Shown here: piece after piece, positions 8,919-18,733 of the stretch
Numbering within the stretch: position 1 is the stretch's first letter
Layout: each line of letters opens with the position of its first letter
NCBI GenBank assembly: GCA_945983195.1
Contig: CAMFSS010000002.1
Span: forward strand, 1 to 32,442
From: an uncultured Prevotellaceae bacterium
GTDB taxonomy: Bacteria > Bacteroidota > Bacteroidia > Bacteroidales > Muribaculaceae
DNA length: 32,442 bases
Reading direction: 5' to 3'
Position numbers and translations under genes: made by a program
The notes under the pieces: generated by a model
The model's database searches: none
Seen by the model: the letters and a program-made list of their open reading frames with translations, nothing else
What the model was told of the DNA's origin: nothing

Positions 8919-11900
8919 TCACTGCACTATGGTCTTCACCGCCTTATTGCCCACTTTCACTGCATAGACACCTTAGGCAACAGGTATAACGAGGCTCTCA
9001 TGCCCCTTTCCTGCATAGACCACCCTTCCGTCGGCTGCAACCACAGTCACTGCCATGTTTACGGCATTTGTCACAACAATCCGATTCTTGCCGGTGGCGA
9101 CAATTGCCGCACAGCAGCCCTCAACCGGCTCCACTCCCGATACACTGACCGAGACATCATTCGACGGACGCGATTCGCCCTGGTCATAGACCGCTGTCAC
9201 CACATATCTGTGCTCGCCTTCGGGCACAAGGGCATCAACATAGGTAGTGGCGGCAACGGGTGAGTCATTGATTTTCTCTCCGTCGCGATAGATATTGTAG
9301 CCGAGCAACGACGGTGCTTCGGCTGCCACTGAGTAGGTTACATCGTCGATGCAGAAGATAAAGCGGTCGGCTGATATGCAGCGTATGGCGAAGTGCTTGG
9401 CTCCCTCAGGCAGCTCATATCCGTACTCCGTCCACTGTGCAGGCGTGTCGTGCACCTCGCCAAGGCTTATGAAGTCGGCAGGCACGGTACCCGCGGTTGA
9501 ATAGAGCACTTCAAACTCCTCGCAGCCGTAGTCGGTAACATAGCTCTTGGCATAGAAGCTCACCCTCTGCGCCTCACCCGACAGTGCCGGCGAAATCAGC
9601 CAGTCGTCGTTTTGCGACGACGGCACTGAGAAGGATGCCATATACTTGTTGCCTGAATGGGCGGCAAATGTGCCGTTGAAGCCCTCATACGTTGCATCAA
9701 GCACAATGTAAGCCATTGCCGAGCCCGAACCGGGGAAACTTATTCCGCTTATGGGATAAGTAGCCTTTCCATCGGCATCTACAAAAGTCCATTCTCCTGA
9801 AGGATTGACTGCAAATGCCTCGAAGCCCTCAAAGCTCTCCGTAATCTCCCTGCTGCCCGAAACAGCCGTTTCGGGTACATTCCATGTGAGTGTAGTGCCT
9901 ATGCCCTCCTCGTAGCGTGCCTCGAGGCCGCTTGCCGCCGGCACATTGGCGTGTGCTATCGCCACAGTTGCCTCCTCTGATGTGTTGTTGTCGGCAACCG
10001 CATCATCGGCAAGCACGACTTCAGCCCTATAGCTTACCTCATCGCTCCACAGGTGTGAGGCAGTCTCGGTGAACGTAACCGCCGTCTTTGCGCCTGCGGC
10101 AATCTCTGCTCCATTCGCCATTTCCTGCACTTGCTCTCCGTCGCGGTAGAGCTTCACGGCATATCCGCTCGCAGTTTTCAGTCCGTTGTTCACAAGCGTC
10201 ACGCCTATTTTCACCTGCTCTCCCGGCTTCACCCTCGATGTTGCACTAATCGACTCCACTGCGAGGTCGTTATCGGCAGGCGTACCCACGAAGAAGTTGT
10301 CGAAGATGGTGTAGTCAAGGTTGACAACTGTCACCTTTATGGCTATTTGTATGGTCTTGCCCTTGAAGCCTGAGAGGTCAACAAGCCCTAAGTTCCACTT
10401 CATCTCCTCGCCCATAGTGCTGAACTTCTTGAGTGTAATCCACTCTCCGCCCACTTCGCGCGCAAGCACGTCGAAGGTGTTCATGCTGTCATCGAAAGTG
10501 ACATACCAGAACTTGAACACCGGAGTCTCAAGGTCGCCAAGGTGGATTTTCCCCGACATCAGGCGGCTTACGCCCTCATTCTTCCCGTAGCACACCACTG
10601 CAACATTGTCGCCATTCTGTGCCGGTATTCCTGAATTGTCGTGTATCACGCTCCATATGATTTCGCTTCCCTCAAGCAGATTCATGCCCCATGCCGACAC
10701 AAAATTGTCGCCAAACGGCTCACTGAAAGGCACCGTGTAGGGCGCGCCTATCGGAGCAAGTTCGGTGTAGGCATACTCCTCCTGATTGTAGCCTCTGTCG
10801 TTTGAGGCTATCACCGCATAGTACACGAATGTCTGTCCGTCGAGGTTGAACTGCTTTGTTAGGCTTGTAGCCGCTATTCTGTCGGCAAGGATTGTGTTGT
10901 CGCTGCTTACAATGGTATAAGTCACTGTAGCCGGGTCAATTTTCGTGCCGTGAATGTCGGTAGCCGGTGCATTCCAGGTGATAGTTACGAGTCCGGGAGT
11001 CTCGGTGCTCTCGGTGAACCGTGCGTTGGTGGGAGCGGCAGGCACGTCGACTCCCACAAAGACTGTCTCCTTTGCCACAAAGCCTGCTCCACTCGCATTG
11101 TAGGCCTGGACGGAATAGGTACAGTAGCCACTCGTTTCCAAATCATCTACAAATTCCAGCTCTGCACCGGGTGCAGGAGTCGCAAATGTCTTCACAAGCT
11201 TGCCGTCGCGCTTCACCTCAATCTTCTCCAATTCCGTAAGACGCTCGCCCGACACTGTCTTTTCTGGTGCCTTGAAGCTCACTGTAGCCTTGTTGGCTCC
11301 TTCAGAGTCGGTCGATGCTGCAAGATTTGTGGCAGCCTCAGGGGCTGTGAGCGAGAATCCCTCATCAATGAACAGATTGTCGATATAGAGATAGAACATA
11401 TCGGCATCGCTACAGCCGTGCACGCCTATATAGTAAATTCCCGACTCCTCGGGCACGAAGTAGGTGCTGAGTGTGCTGGGAATGGCTGTGGTCAGGTCGG
11501 TCTTCGGAATGAGACTGATTGTCATTGCCTCGGCTGTGGGCGATGTGCCGGCACGAACCTCCACACGCTCCGAATACTTGTCGATATACACACGTGCATC
11601 TATCGACACTTTGTAGGTCTTGCCGGCTTCAAATGTGATGGCAGGAGCAATGAGCCAAGCGTCCATGGCAGCAGTTTCGCTATACATGAAGCGCAGCTCC
11701 CCTTTCGACAGCTCCCATGAGTTGCCGTCGTTGTTGCAGTTAATCTGAGTCAGGCCTGCGAGCGACGACTCGTCATCGAAGCCGTTGAAGTAGGGCAATG
11801 TTGCTGTGCCTATGGCAATGGCATTCGATGTGGCTATGGCTGAATAGTCATCACCGGCACTCACCTCCACCGTGTAGTACACGTTTTTGAGCGATTGCGA

Positions 11901-13400
11901 TGTGTAAGGCTCTGTGAATGTGGTTTCTTCCTGCTTCTCGGCAACTACCGCAGCATCGGGGTAGCGTGTGACTGTGTAGCGCACTGCCGAAGCATCATAG
12001 TAGCCGCCGTTCTCGGTGGTGGTAGCAGCGTCCCACGATAGGCTCATTATGCCGTCGGTATAGGTTAGTGTAAGGTTGGCAACCGGTTTCAGATGGTCAA
12101 CGCCCACAAACAGCGTAACCGACTCCGATGGTCCGTCGCCCGAGCTGTTGCTCACGTATGCGGCAACGACACGGTTGCCCGATGCTGCCACAGTTATAGG
12201 AACCGACACTGTAGCTCCGCTCTCGGTGGAGCCTGTTGCCGCCACCATTCCATCTACTGTCACCGTGTAGGTGAGCGAACCGGCAAGCGGTGAACCGTCG
12301 TAGCTCATTGTCGGGGCTGTGAACGTCACTGTGCCGCTCAATGAACCGTTGGCAAAGTCGGCTGCAAAGTTTTCAATCTTGCCGGGAGCTGCATTGTCGG
12401 TAGCGGGTTGTGCAAACCACGCTCCCACATACTCGTCGGTATTGTCGAATGTGAATAGCCGGGTGGCTGCGGCTGTATTGAGGTCAATCTCATAGAGAGC
12501 CGATTCGGTTGCGCCGCAATAGAGGTAGAAGTAGCGTCCCGTGGTCCGGTCGAATGCTGCCGATGCCTGATAATATGGAGCAAGACCGGTGGTACCCACC
12601 GAGGTGGATTCTCCTGTCGTCTTGTCGACCTTCATCAGGTTGCCGCTGAATGTCACCGCATAGATATAGCCGTCTGATGCCACTGCACAGGCGTTCCATG
12701 GGTCGGTAATCGGGGCTATTTCAGTGGTTGAGATGGTTTCAGGGTCATAGATTCCGAGAACATAGCCCGTGAGGCTACTGTTGTAGAAACAGCCGTAGGC
12801 ATTGCCTGTCGTTTCATCGTAGGCAAAGTCGGAAGCGTAGGTGGTGATGTCGCCGCCATAGTTGTTGGTGCTGATGATTTCCCATGTCGTGGCATCAAAC
12901 ACTTTGTTCGTAATAAAGTAGGCACTACCGTATGAATTCATCTGCACGGTGTAGTATTTGCCGTCGGCATAGTAGCCGGCTTGCACATCGAAGTTGTTGC
13001 TCTGTGCTACCGGAACAATCGAAGTGCCGTCGGTGGCGATGGAGTAGATTCCAAACTCAGGTGAACTGTTAGTCCACGTGGAGCGGTAGATGCATACAGC
13101 ATTAAGCGTGGGTACACTTCCGTCGGATTGCGGCACACCGATGGATTGCTGCATCAGTCGCGACAGATTGAGCTTGTTGTGGCTGATTTGTGTAAATCGC
13201 TGGGCTGAACTGCCGGAATGCCGTGTACGGAACATTGCAAATCCATAGTCGTCGGTCAATTCCTTTTGCCCTTTCACTTTTGCCGTCAAGGCGTCTTGTG
13301 TGGCTCGTTTTGCCACTACACTGCCTGTCGCGGCATTTGCGCCAAGCGTCACCGTCAGTGCAGCGACGAGCGAAAGCAGGCGTACTACAGGTATCTTCAT
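8919..13400 (-). pseudogene. Large secreted propeller/Fn3/choice-of-anchor J/CARDB-like protein, T9SS cargo; tail cut by an in-frame TAA at 8973-8975
   Basis: ORF track gives 8973..13400 ending ...YAGKGHESLVIPVA*. The same frame continues GVYAVKVGNKAVKTIVQ* to TGA at 8919-8921. The paralog at 13751 reads ...NIPVAEGIYVVKAGKKVEKVIVK*. Domains inferred from DDWLISPAL...FEVLYSTAG (anchor J-like), NDLAVESISATSRVKPGEQVKIGVTLVNNG (CARDB-like) and Fn3-like repeats. Confidence 0.75.
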
Positions 13401-13437
13401 ATCTCACTTTTCAAGGGGTGCTTTCACGGTTATCATT

Positions 13438-13484
13438 AGCTCCGCTGCGGAACAAGCTCCCCATAAAATATTTCCGGAGCGGCG
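13438..13484 (-). promoter_or_regulatory. Conserved 5' leader motif (copy A), candidate structured RNA with short upstream ORF
   Basis: Minus strand GCTCCGGAAATATTTTATGGGGAGCTTGTTCCGCAGCGG closely matches copy B at 18262-18300. Its ATG at 13464 opens MGSLFRSGANDNRESTP* (13464-13411). Confidence 0.45.
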
Positions 13485-13692
13485 CGATTGGTTAGTTGTC
13501 ATCTGTGTGTATGGTATTTGCTTGTAATTGTGTGTTTTGCGTGGCATATCCTTTCTAAGCGATGGATTTATGCAACCAAAATAAGCTTAACCATCATTAT
13601 TTTGCCTCAAATTTACACATTTTTCCGCATTTTGGCATTGCAAATATGAAAAAATTCGACAAACTTCCCTTACTTGCCGACATTTTCACAAC

Positions 13693-13723
13693 AAAAGAGG
13701 GTGGATTGACTCAACCCACCCTC
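13693..13723 (-). terminator. Rho-independent terminator for the 13751-18229 CDS
   Basis: Minus strand GAGGGTGGGTTGAGTCAATCCACCCTCTTTTGTT: 8-bp stem GAGGGTGG/CCACCCTC followed by T run. Confidence 0.75.
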
Positions 13724-13750
13724 AAATGAAATTCCATTTCAAATTACAGC

Positions 13751-16700
13751 CTATTTCACGATAACTTTCTCTACTTTCTTGCCTGCCTTGACAACGTAGA
13801 TGCCTTCAGCTACAGGAATATTCATTGCGTTGCTTCCCTTGCCGGCATATACGGTGCGGCCGTCAACCGATACCACGCTCACTGCCAGTCCTTCGGCATT
13901 GGCAATGTTGATTACGTTCTTGCCGGTGGCAATCTTGGCAACCTTAGTGGCAATGCCATCAACGCCCGACACGATTGCTGATACCTCATTCGAAGCCTGC
14001 GACTCGCCAAGGTCGTAAACCACAGTTACCACATACTTGTGTTCACCTTCAGCCAAATTGTCGTCGACGTAGCTGGTGTCAGCAACAGGTGCCTCGTTAA
14101 TCTTCACGCCATCACGATATACGTTGTAGCCGAGAATTGTCGGAACAACCACTGCCTTCTCAAACGATACATCATCAACCAAGAAGATGAAGCGGTCGTT
14201 CGATACGCAGCGTATTGCGAAATACTTGGCTCCCTCGGGCAGATTATAGCTGTACTCGGTCCAGTCCTTAGGAACTGAGTGGTCCTCGGCAAGTTTCACG
14301 AAGTCGGATATTTCCTTGCCGCTTGTCGAGTAGTAGAACTCAAACTCCTCATTGCCGTAAGAAATTGTGTAGCTCTTTGCCCAGAACTTCACCGTCTGTG
14401 CAATGCCCGGCAATTCGGGTGAAATCATCCAGTCGTCGTTGGCAGGATCGGTTGCTGCAAACGATGCAAGATACTTGTTGCCCGAATGTGCTGCAAACGA
14501 TTGGCCGAATTCAGAGTAAGTGGCATCAAGAACGATGTATGCCATAGGCTGCTCAGAGCCTTCGAACTCAAGCTCCTCAATACCGTAAGTTCCTGATCCG
14601 TCAACATCGACGAATGTCCACTCACCATCGGGATTGATTGCAAACGACTCAAATTCCTCAAAGCCCTCGTTAACGGCTTCTGATGAACCTGCCTCAGGCA
14701 GTACCGGTGCCGACCAATCGAGGGTGACTGATCCGTCACCTGCTACGAGCAACAGGTCGTCGACAACCGGCAGATTGTTCTTCACAATAGCCACCTTCGC
14801 GTCTTCTGAGCTGTTGTTGCCATTGTCCTCATCAGCGTTCCACTCTATTTCGGCAGAGTAAGTCACATCGTCCCAGAGCGGTGTTGCAGTTTCGGTGATT
14901 GAAACCATAGCTGAGCTTCCTACTGCTATTGCTTCAGTTGCCTCCACTTTCTTCACAAGTTCGCCATCGCGATAGAAGTTTACGCTATAGCCTTCAGCAT
15001 CAAGCAGTCCGACGTTTTCAATCTCTACACTCACTGTGAACGGCTCATTCGGAGCTATCTTGGCAGGTGCAGCAATCGACTTCATTGCGAGGTCGTTATT
15101 AAGAGGCTTGCCGATGAAGAAGTTGTCGAAGATGGTGTAAATCATGTTCACCGCTTTAGCGCGGATAGCAACCTGAACGGATTTGCCGGTGTAAGCCGAA
15201 AGGTCGACGAGTGCCATGTTCCATGCAACGACATCACCATCGGTTCCGAATTGCTTGAGCACGTTCCACTCGCCATTCATTTCGCGTGCAAGCACCTCAA
15301 ATGTGTTTTCGCTGCCTGGAACGGTTGCATACCAGAACTTGAATGCCGGAGCTTCAACGTCCTTGAGGTCAACCTTGCCCGACATAACCATCGACTCTTC
15401 GTCGGGAGCACCGGCCTTGAGAGCAAGCATCACGCCATCGCCATTTTGCGACTGAATGCTCTCATCATCATTGATGAATGTCCATGTAGGCATTCCGACA
15501 ATATTCTCAGTACCCCAATTGTAGGCAAGCTCGCCATTGAACGGCTCAACCAGCGGAGTTGCATAAGGAGTTCCCACCGGCTTCATCTCCGAGTAAGCAT
15601 ACTTGATAGAGTTCTCACCCTTGTCGCTCGAAACAATCAGTCCGAAGTAGACAAATTCTTGTCCTTGAGTCAAAGCTGTAGTAGTGTAGGAAGTTCCTGT
15701 CACACCCTCTGCAATGATTGTATTGGTGTTGTCGAGAACTACGTAGCTCAATGTGCTTTGGTCGATTGGCGTACCGTGGATATCGGTAGTCGGTGCGTCC
15801 CATGTGAGTGTCACCTTACCAAGTGTTGTCTCGCTCTCGGTGAATGTGAAGTTGGTCGGGAGTGCCGGAATGTCAATTCCGATGAAATTCGATGCGCTTA
15901 CTGCCTCTCCTTCGCCCTCCTCATTGTAGGCAATCACGGTGTAGGTGTAGTTGCCGTCGGCTCCTACCTCATCAACGAATGAACATTCTGAGCCAACTGC
16001 CGGTGCGTCGAATGTCTTGACAACATCGCCATCGCGGAGTGCTTCAATCTTGGTGATTGCTGCAAGAGCGTCACCGCTGATAGCCTTGGTCGGTGCAGTG
16101 AAGCTTACTGTAGGCTTGGTTGCTCCTGCTGCATCGTTAGCCACCTTGAGGTTGGTAACTGCTGCCGGTGCACCGGTCGACTTGCCCGATTCAATCTTCA
16201 GGTTGTCGACAAAGACGTAATACATGTCGGCATCGCTGCAACCGTGGATTCCGATGTAGTATTCGCCTGAAGTCTCAGGGATAAGCACTGCGGTAAATGT
16301 CTGGGCTACCGATGATTCAAGCACCGTCTTCGGAATGAGCGAGATTGTCATTGCATCTGCTGTAGCCTCTGTGCCTGCGCAAAGCTCGAATCGCTCGGGA
16401 TAGTAGCTTGAGTTGGCACGTGCATCAATCGAGATGTTGTACACCTTGCCTGCTTCGAGCTGAATCTTCGGAGTTATGAGCCAAGCGTCCATGTCAGCAT
16501 CTGAATTGTATTTGAAGCGTGCTTCACCGCCTACGAGTTCCCACATCTGGCCGTCGCCGTTAAGGTTGATTTGAGTGTAGCCCTCAAGAGCGCCTTCGGC
16601 ATCGAAGTCGTTGCCGTAAGGAGGCACGATGATACCGAGCGATACGGCATTCGATGGTGTTGCTGCCGACTGTTCGCCATTGTAGGATACTGCCACTGTG

Positions 16701-18229
16701 TAGTACAGGCTGACAAACGACTCACTTGCATAGCTTTCAGTAAATGTAGTCTCCTTTTGGTTCTCCGACACTACCACCGCGTCGGGATAGCGGGTCACAG
16801 TGTAGCTGACTCCGGCGGGGTCGAAGTAGCCGCCATTCACTGTTGCACTGGCTGCATCCCATGTGAGGGTCGAAACTCCATTGCTATAGTTGAGAGCCAC
16901 ATTATCCACAGGCAGAAGCATGTCGATGCCGATGAAGAGTGTGACGGTAGCCTTCGGGCTGCTACCTACGCTGTTGGCAACGCTTGCGCCAATCTTGTGG
17001 TTGCCCGATGCAGCTACGCTGACTTCGGTCTCTACCGTAGCTCCATATTCCGTTGCACCCGATGCTATCTCCTCTCCGTCGCAAGTGATTGAGTAGGTGA
17101 GTGCTCCTGTTGCGGCTGTGCCGTCGAAGAGTGTAGTAGGAGCAGTGAACGATACTTTTCCTGAGAGTGAACCCTCATTGAAGTCTACTGCGAAGTCGCT
17201 CAATGCTGCCGGTGCGCCGTCCTCGGCAAGTGGTGCAGGAACCCATGCGCCTACATACTCGTCGTAGTCGGGGAAGTCGAACAGCTTGGTAGCCTCGGCT
17301 GTAGCAAGATTAACCTCATACATTGCCGCCTCTTCATCGTTGCTTATCATTTGGAAGAAGCGGCCTGTCTTCTTGTCGAATGCAGCCGACGATATGTATT
17401 GCGGTGCCATTCCGGTGTCCCCGATTGTTGTTGCGGCACCGTTAGTCTTGTCGACTTTCAGGAGCGCACCATTTGCGTCGATTGCATAGATATATCCGTC
17501 GGCTCCAAATGCGCAGCCGTTCCAAGAGGTCTCAACTGCACAGATTTCAGTGGTCGTAAATGTTTCGGGGTCGAATGCTCCGAAGTTGTAACCCGACATG
17601 TCGGAATTGAAGAATGTTCCGTATGCCTTGCCGGTTACCTCGTCATAGGCGAAATCGGTTGCTACGAGTGTCATGTCATCGCCGTATTCGCTTGTTTGGA
17701 GGAGCTCACCTGTGGTGGCATCAAACACCAGATTCTGCACGAAATACATTCCAAAGAATTGGAAAAACGAAACTGCATAGAACTTGCCGTCGGCATAGAA
17801 GCCCGAAGTTACGGCATAATCATCGCCCTGGGCAATTGGTGAAATTGCGGTTCCATCGGTAGCAATTGAGTATAGACCATATTCACTGTACTCATCTGTC
17901 CATGAATCACGGTAGATACATACTCCGTTGACCACCGGTACGTAAGCACCCATCAAGGCAGGTGCCTTTCTCATTCCAAACTTTATGAGTCCGGGCTTGC
18001 TGTAGTTGATGTGTGAAAATAGGTTGGTTCTCTTGCCGATTTTGCGCTTGGTTGGCATCTCGACTTTTTTGTCGGCTCTAACCGACAGCTTTTGTGTTAA
18101 TTGATGCGTTCCGGCTTTTGCCGGTCCCGCCTTCTTTGCAAGCACATCGGCACCATTGGCGGTGCTGAGCGAAAATGCTAATACGAATGCTGCAAAGATT
18201 GAGACAAAACGTAATGCTGTCTTTTTCAT
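13751..18229 (-). CDS. Large secreted propeller/Fn3/choice-of-anchor J/CARDB-like protein with intact T9SS type A sorting domain
   Basis: 1492 aa, co-linear with the neighbour ending at 8919. Signal peptide MKKTALRFVSIFAAFVLAFSLSTANG; C-terminus VVSVDGRTVYAGKGSNAMNIPVAEGIYVVKAGKKVEKVIVK. Confidence 0.85.
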   Translation of the reverse strand: MKKTALRFVSIFAAFVLAFSLSTANGADVLAKKAGPAKAGTHQLTQKLSVRADKKVEMPTKRKIGKRTNLFSHINYSKPGLIKFGMRKAPALMGAYVPVVNGVCIYRDSWTDEYSEYGLYSIATDGTAISPIAQGDDYAVTSGFYADGKFYAVSFFQFFGMYFVQNLVFDATTGELLQTSEYGDDMTLVATDFAYDEVTGKAYGTFFNSDMSGYNFGAFDPETFTTTEICAVETSWNGCAFGADGYIYAIDANGALLKVDKTNGAATTIGDTGMAPQYISSAAFDKKTGRFFQMISNDEEAAMYEVNLATAEATKLFDFPDYDEYVGAWVPAPLAEDGAPAALSDFAVDFNEGSLSGKVSFTAPTTLFDGTAATGALTYSITCDGEEIASGATEYGATVETEVSVAASGNHKIGASVANSVGSSPKATVTLFIGIDMLLPVDNVALNYSNGVSTLTWDAASATVNGGYFDPAGVSYTVTRYPDAVVVSENQKETTFTESYASESFVSLYYTVAVSYNGEQSAATPSNAVSLGIIVPPYGNDFDAEGALEGYTQINLNGDGQMWELVGGEARFKYNSDADMDAWLITPKIQLEAGKVYNISIDARANSSYYPERFELCAGTEATADAMTISLIPKTVLESSVAQTFTAVLIPETSGEYYIGIHGCSDADMYYVFVDNLKIESGKSTGAPAAVTNLKVANDAAGATKPTVSFTAPTKAISGDALAAITKIEALRDGDVVKTFDAPAVGSECSFVDEVGADGNYTYTVIAYNEEGEGEAVSASNFIGIDIPALPTNFTFTESETTLGKVTLTWDAPTTDIHGTPIDQSTLSYVVLDNTNTIIAEGVTGTSYTTTALTQGQEFVYFGLIVSSDKGENSIKYAYSEMKPVGTPYATPLVEPFNGELAYNWGTENIVGMPTWTFINDDESIQSQNGDGVMLALKAGAPDEESMVMSGKVDLKDVEAPAFKFWYATVPGSENTFEVLAREMNGEWNVLKQFGTDGDVVAWNMALVDLSAYTGKSVQVAIRAKAVNMIYTIFDNFFIGKPLNNDLAMKSIAAPAKIAPNEPFTVSVEIENVGLLDAEGYSVNFYRDGELVKKVEATEAIAVGSSAMVSITETATPLWDDVTYSAEIEWNADEDNGNNSSEDAKVAIVKNNLPVVDDLLLVAGDGSVTLDWSAPVLPEAGSSEAVNEGFEEFESFAINPDGEWTFVDVDGSGTYGIEELEFEGSEQPMAYIVLDATYSEFGQSFAAHSGNKYLASFAATDPANDDWMISPELPGIAQTVKFWAKSYTISYGNEEFEFYYSTSGKEISDFVKLAEDHSVPKDWTEYSYNLPEGAKYFAIRCVSNDRFIFLVDDVSFEKAVVVPTILGYNVYRDGVKINEAPVADTSYVDDNLAEGEHKYVVTVVYDLGESQASNEVSAIVSGVDGIATKVAKIATGKNVINIANAEGLAVSVVSVDGRTVYAGKGSNAMNIPVAEGIYVVKAGKKVEKVIVK

Positions 18230-18261
18230 AATGCACTGTTAAGGAGCTATGATTCTTTATT

Positions 18262-18300
18262 CACCGCCACCGGAAGAAGCTCCCATAAATTCCGGAGCGA
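18262..18300 (-). promoter_or_regulatory. Conserved 5' leader motif (copy B), candidate structured RNA with short upstream ORF
   Basis: Minus strand GCTCCGGAATTTATGGGAGCTTCTTCCGGTGGCGGTG; ATG at 18286 opens MGASSGGGE* (18286-18257). Confidence 0.45.
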
Positions 18301-18360
18301 TGCCTTATAATATTGTTGTGAAGTGTATTCTGTTAAGAATATTAACCTATTACAACCTTA

Positions 18361-18368
18361 CAAAAATA
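18361..18368 (-). promoter_or_regulatory. Bacteroidetes-type -7 box for the 13751-18229 CDS
   Basis: Minus strand TATTTTTG (plus strand caaaaata), giving a predicted ~125-nt leader that contains motif copy B. Confidence 0.4.
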
Positions 18369-18514
18369 TACAAATATATAAATATGTAACTAAATTGGCG
18401 ATATTTCATATATTTTGCCGCAAATATACACATAATTCTAATAAAATGACAGCATGGCAAATTACAACATATAAATTTAAGTAATTTTAACTCTATCAAC
18501 CTGCGTTTTTTATA

Positions 18515-18553
18515 GACAAAGAGGAGCGACACCCTCATCGAGTATCGCTCCTC
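18515..18553 (-). terminator. Probable Rho-independent terminator of the PUL operon
   Basis: Stem GAGGAGCGA/TCGCTCCTC (18521-18529 / 18545-18553), followed on the minus strand by TTTGT; downstream of the GH3 gene. Confidence 0.55.
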
Positions 18554-18733
18554 GCTGCCTAATTAACCAATCTTTTATACCAAAGGGTACGAGCGCTATG
18601 CGGTTTGGGGAAAACTCGCACCCATAAGATTAAGGCTTTTTCTCTTAATCTTATATCCTTTGATTCCCTAAAATCAATGTCTTCTATTTCAAAATGCCCG
18701 TTGATAGCACGCAGGCTTCATCGGGGCATTAAA

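Noticed and set aside
18624-18654. ATAAGATTAAG/CTTAATCTTAT inverted repeat downstream of GH3
   Set aside because: Perfect 11-bp AT-rich stem but no following T run on the minus strand; the hairpin at 18521-18553 is a better terminator.
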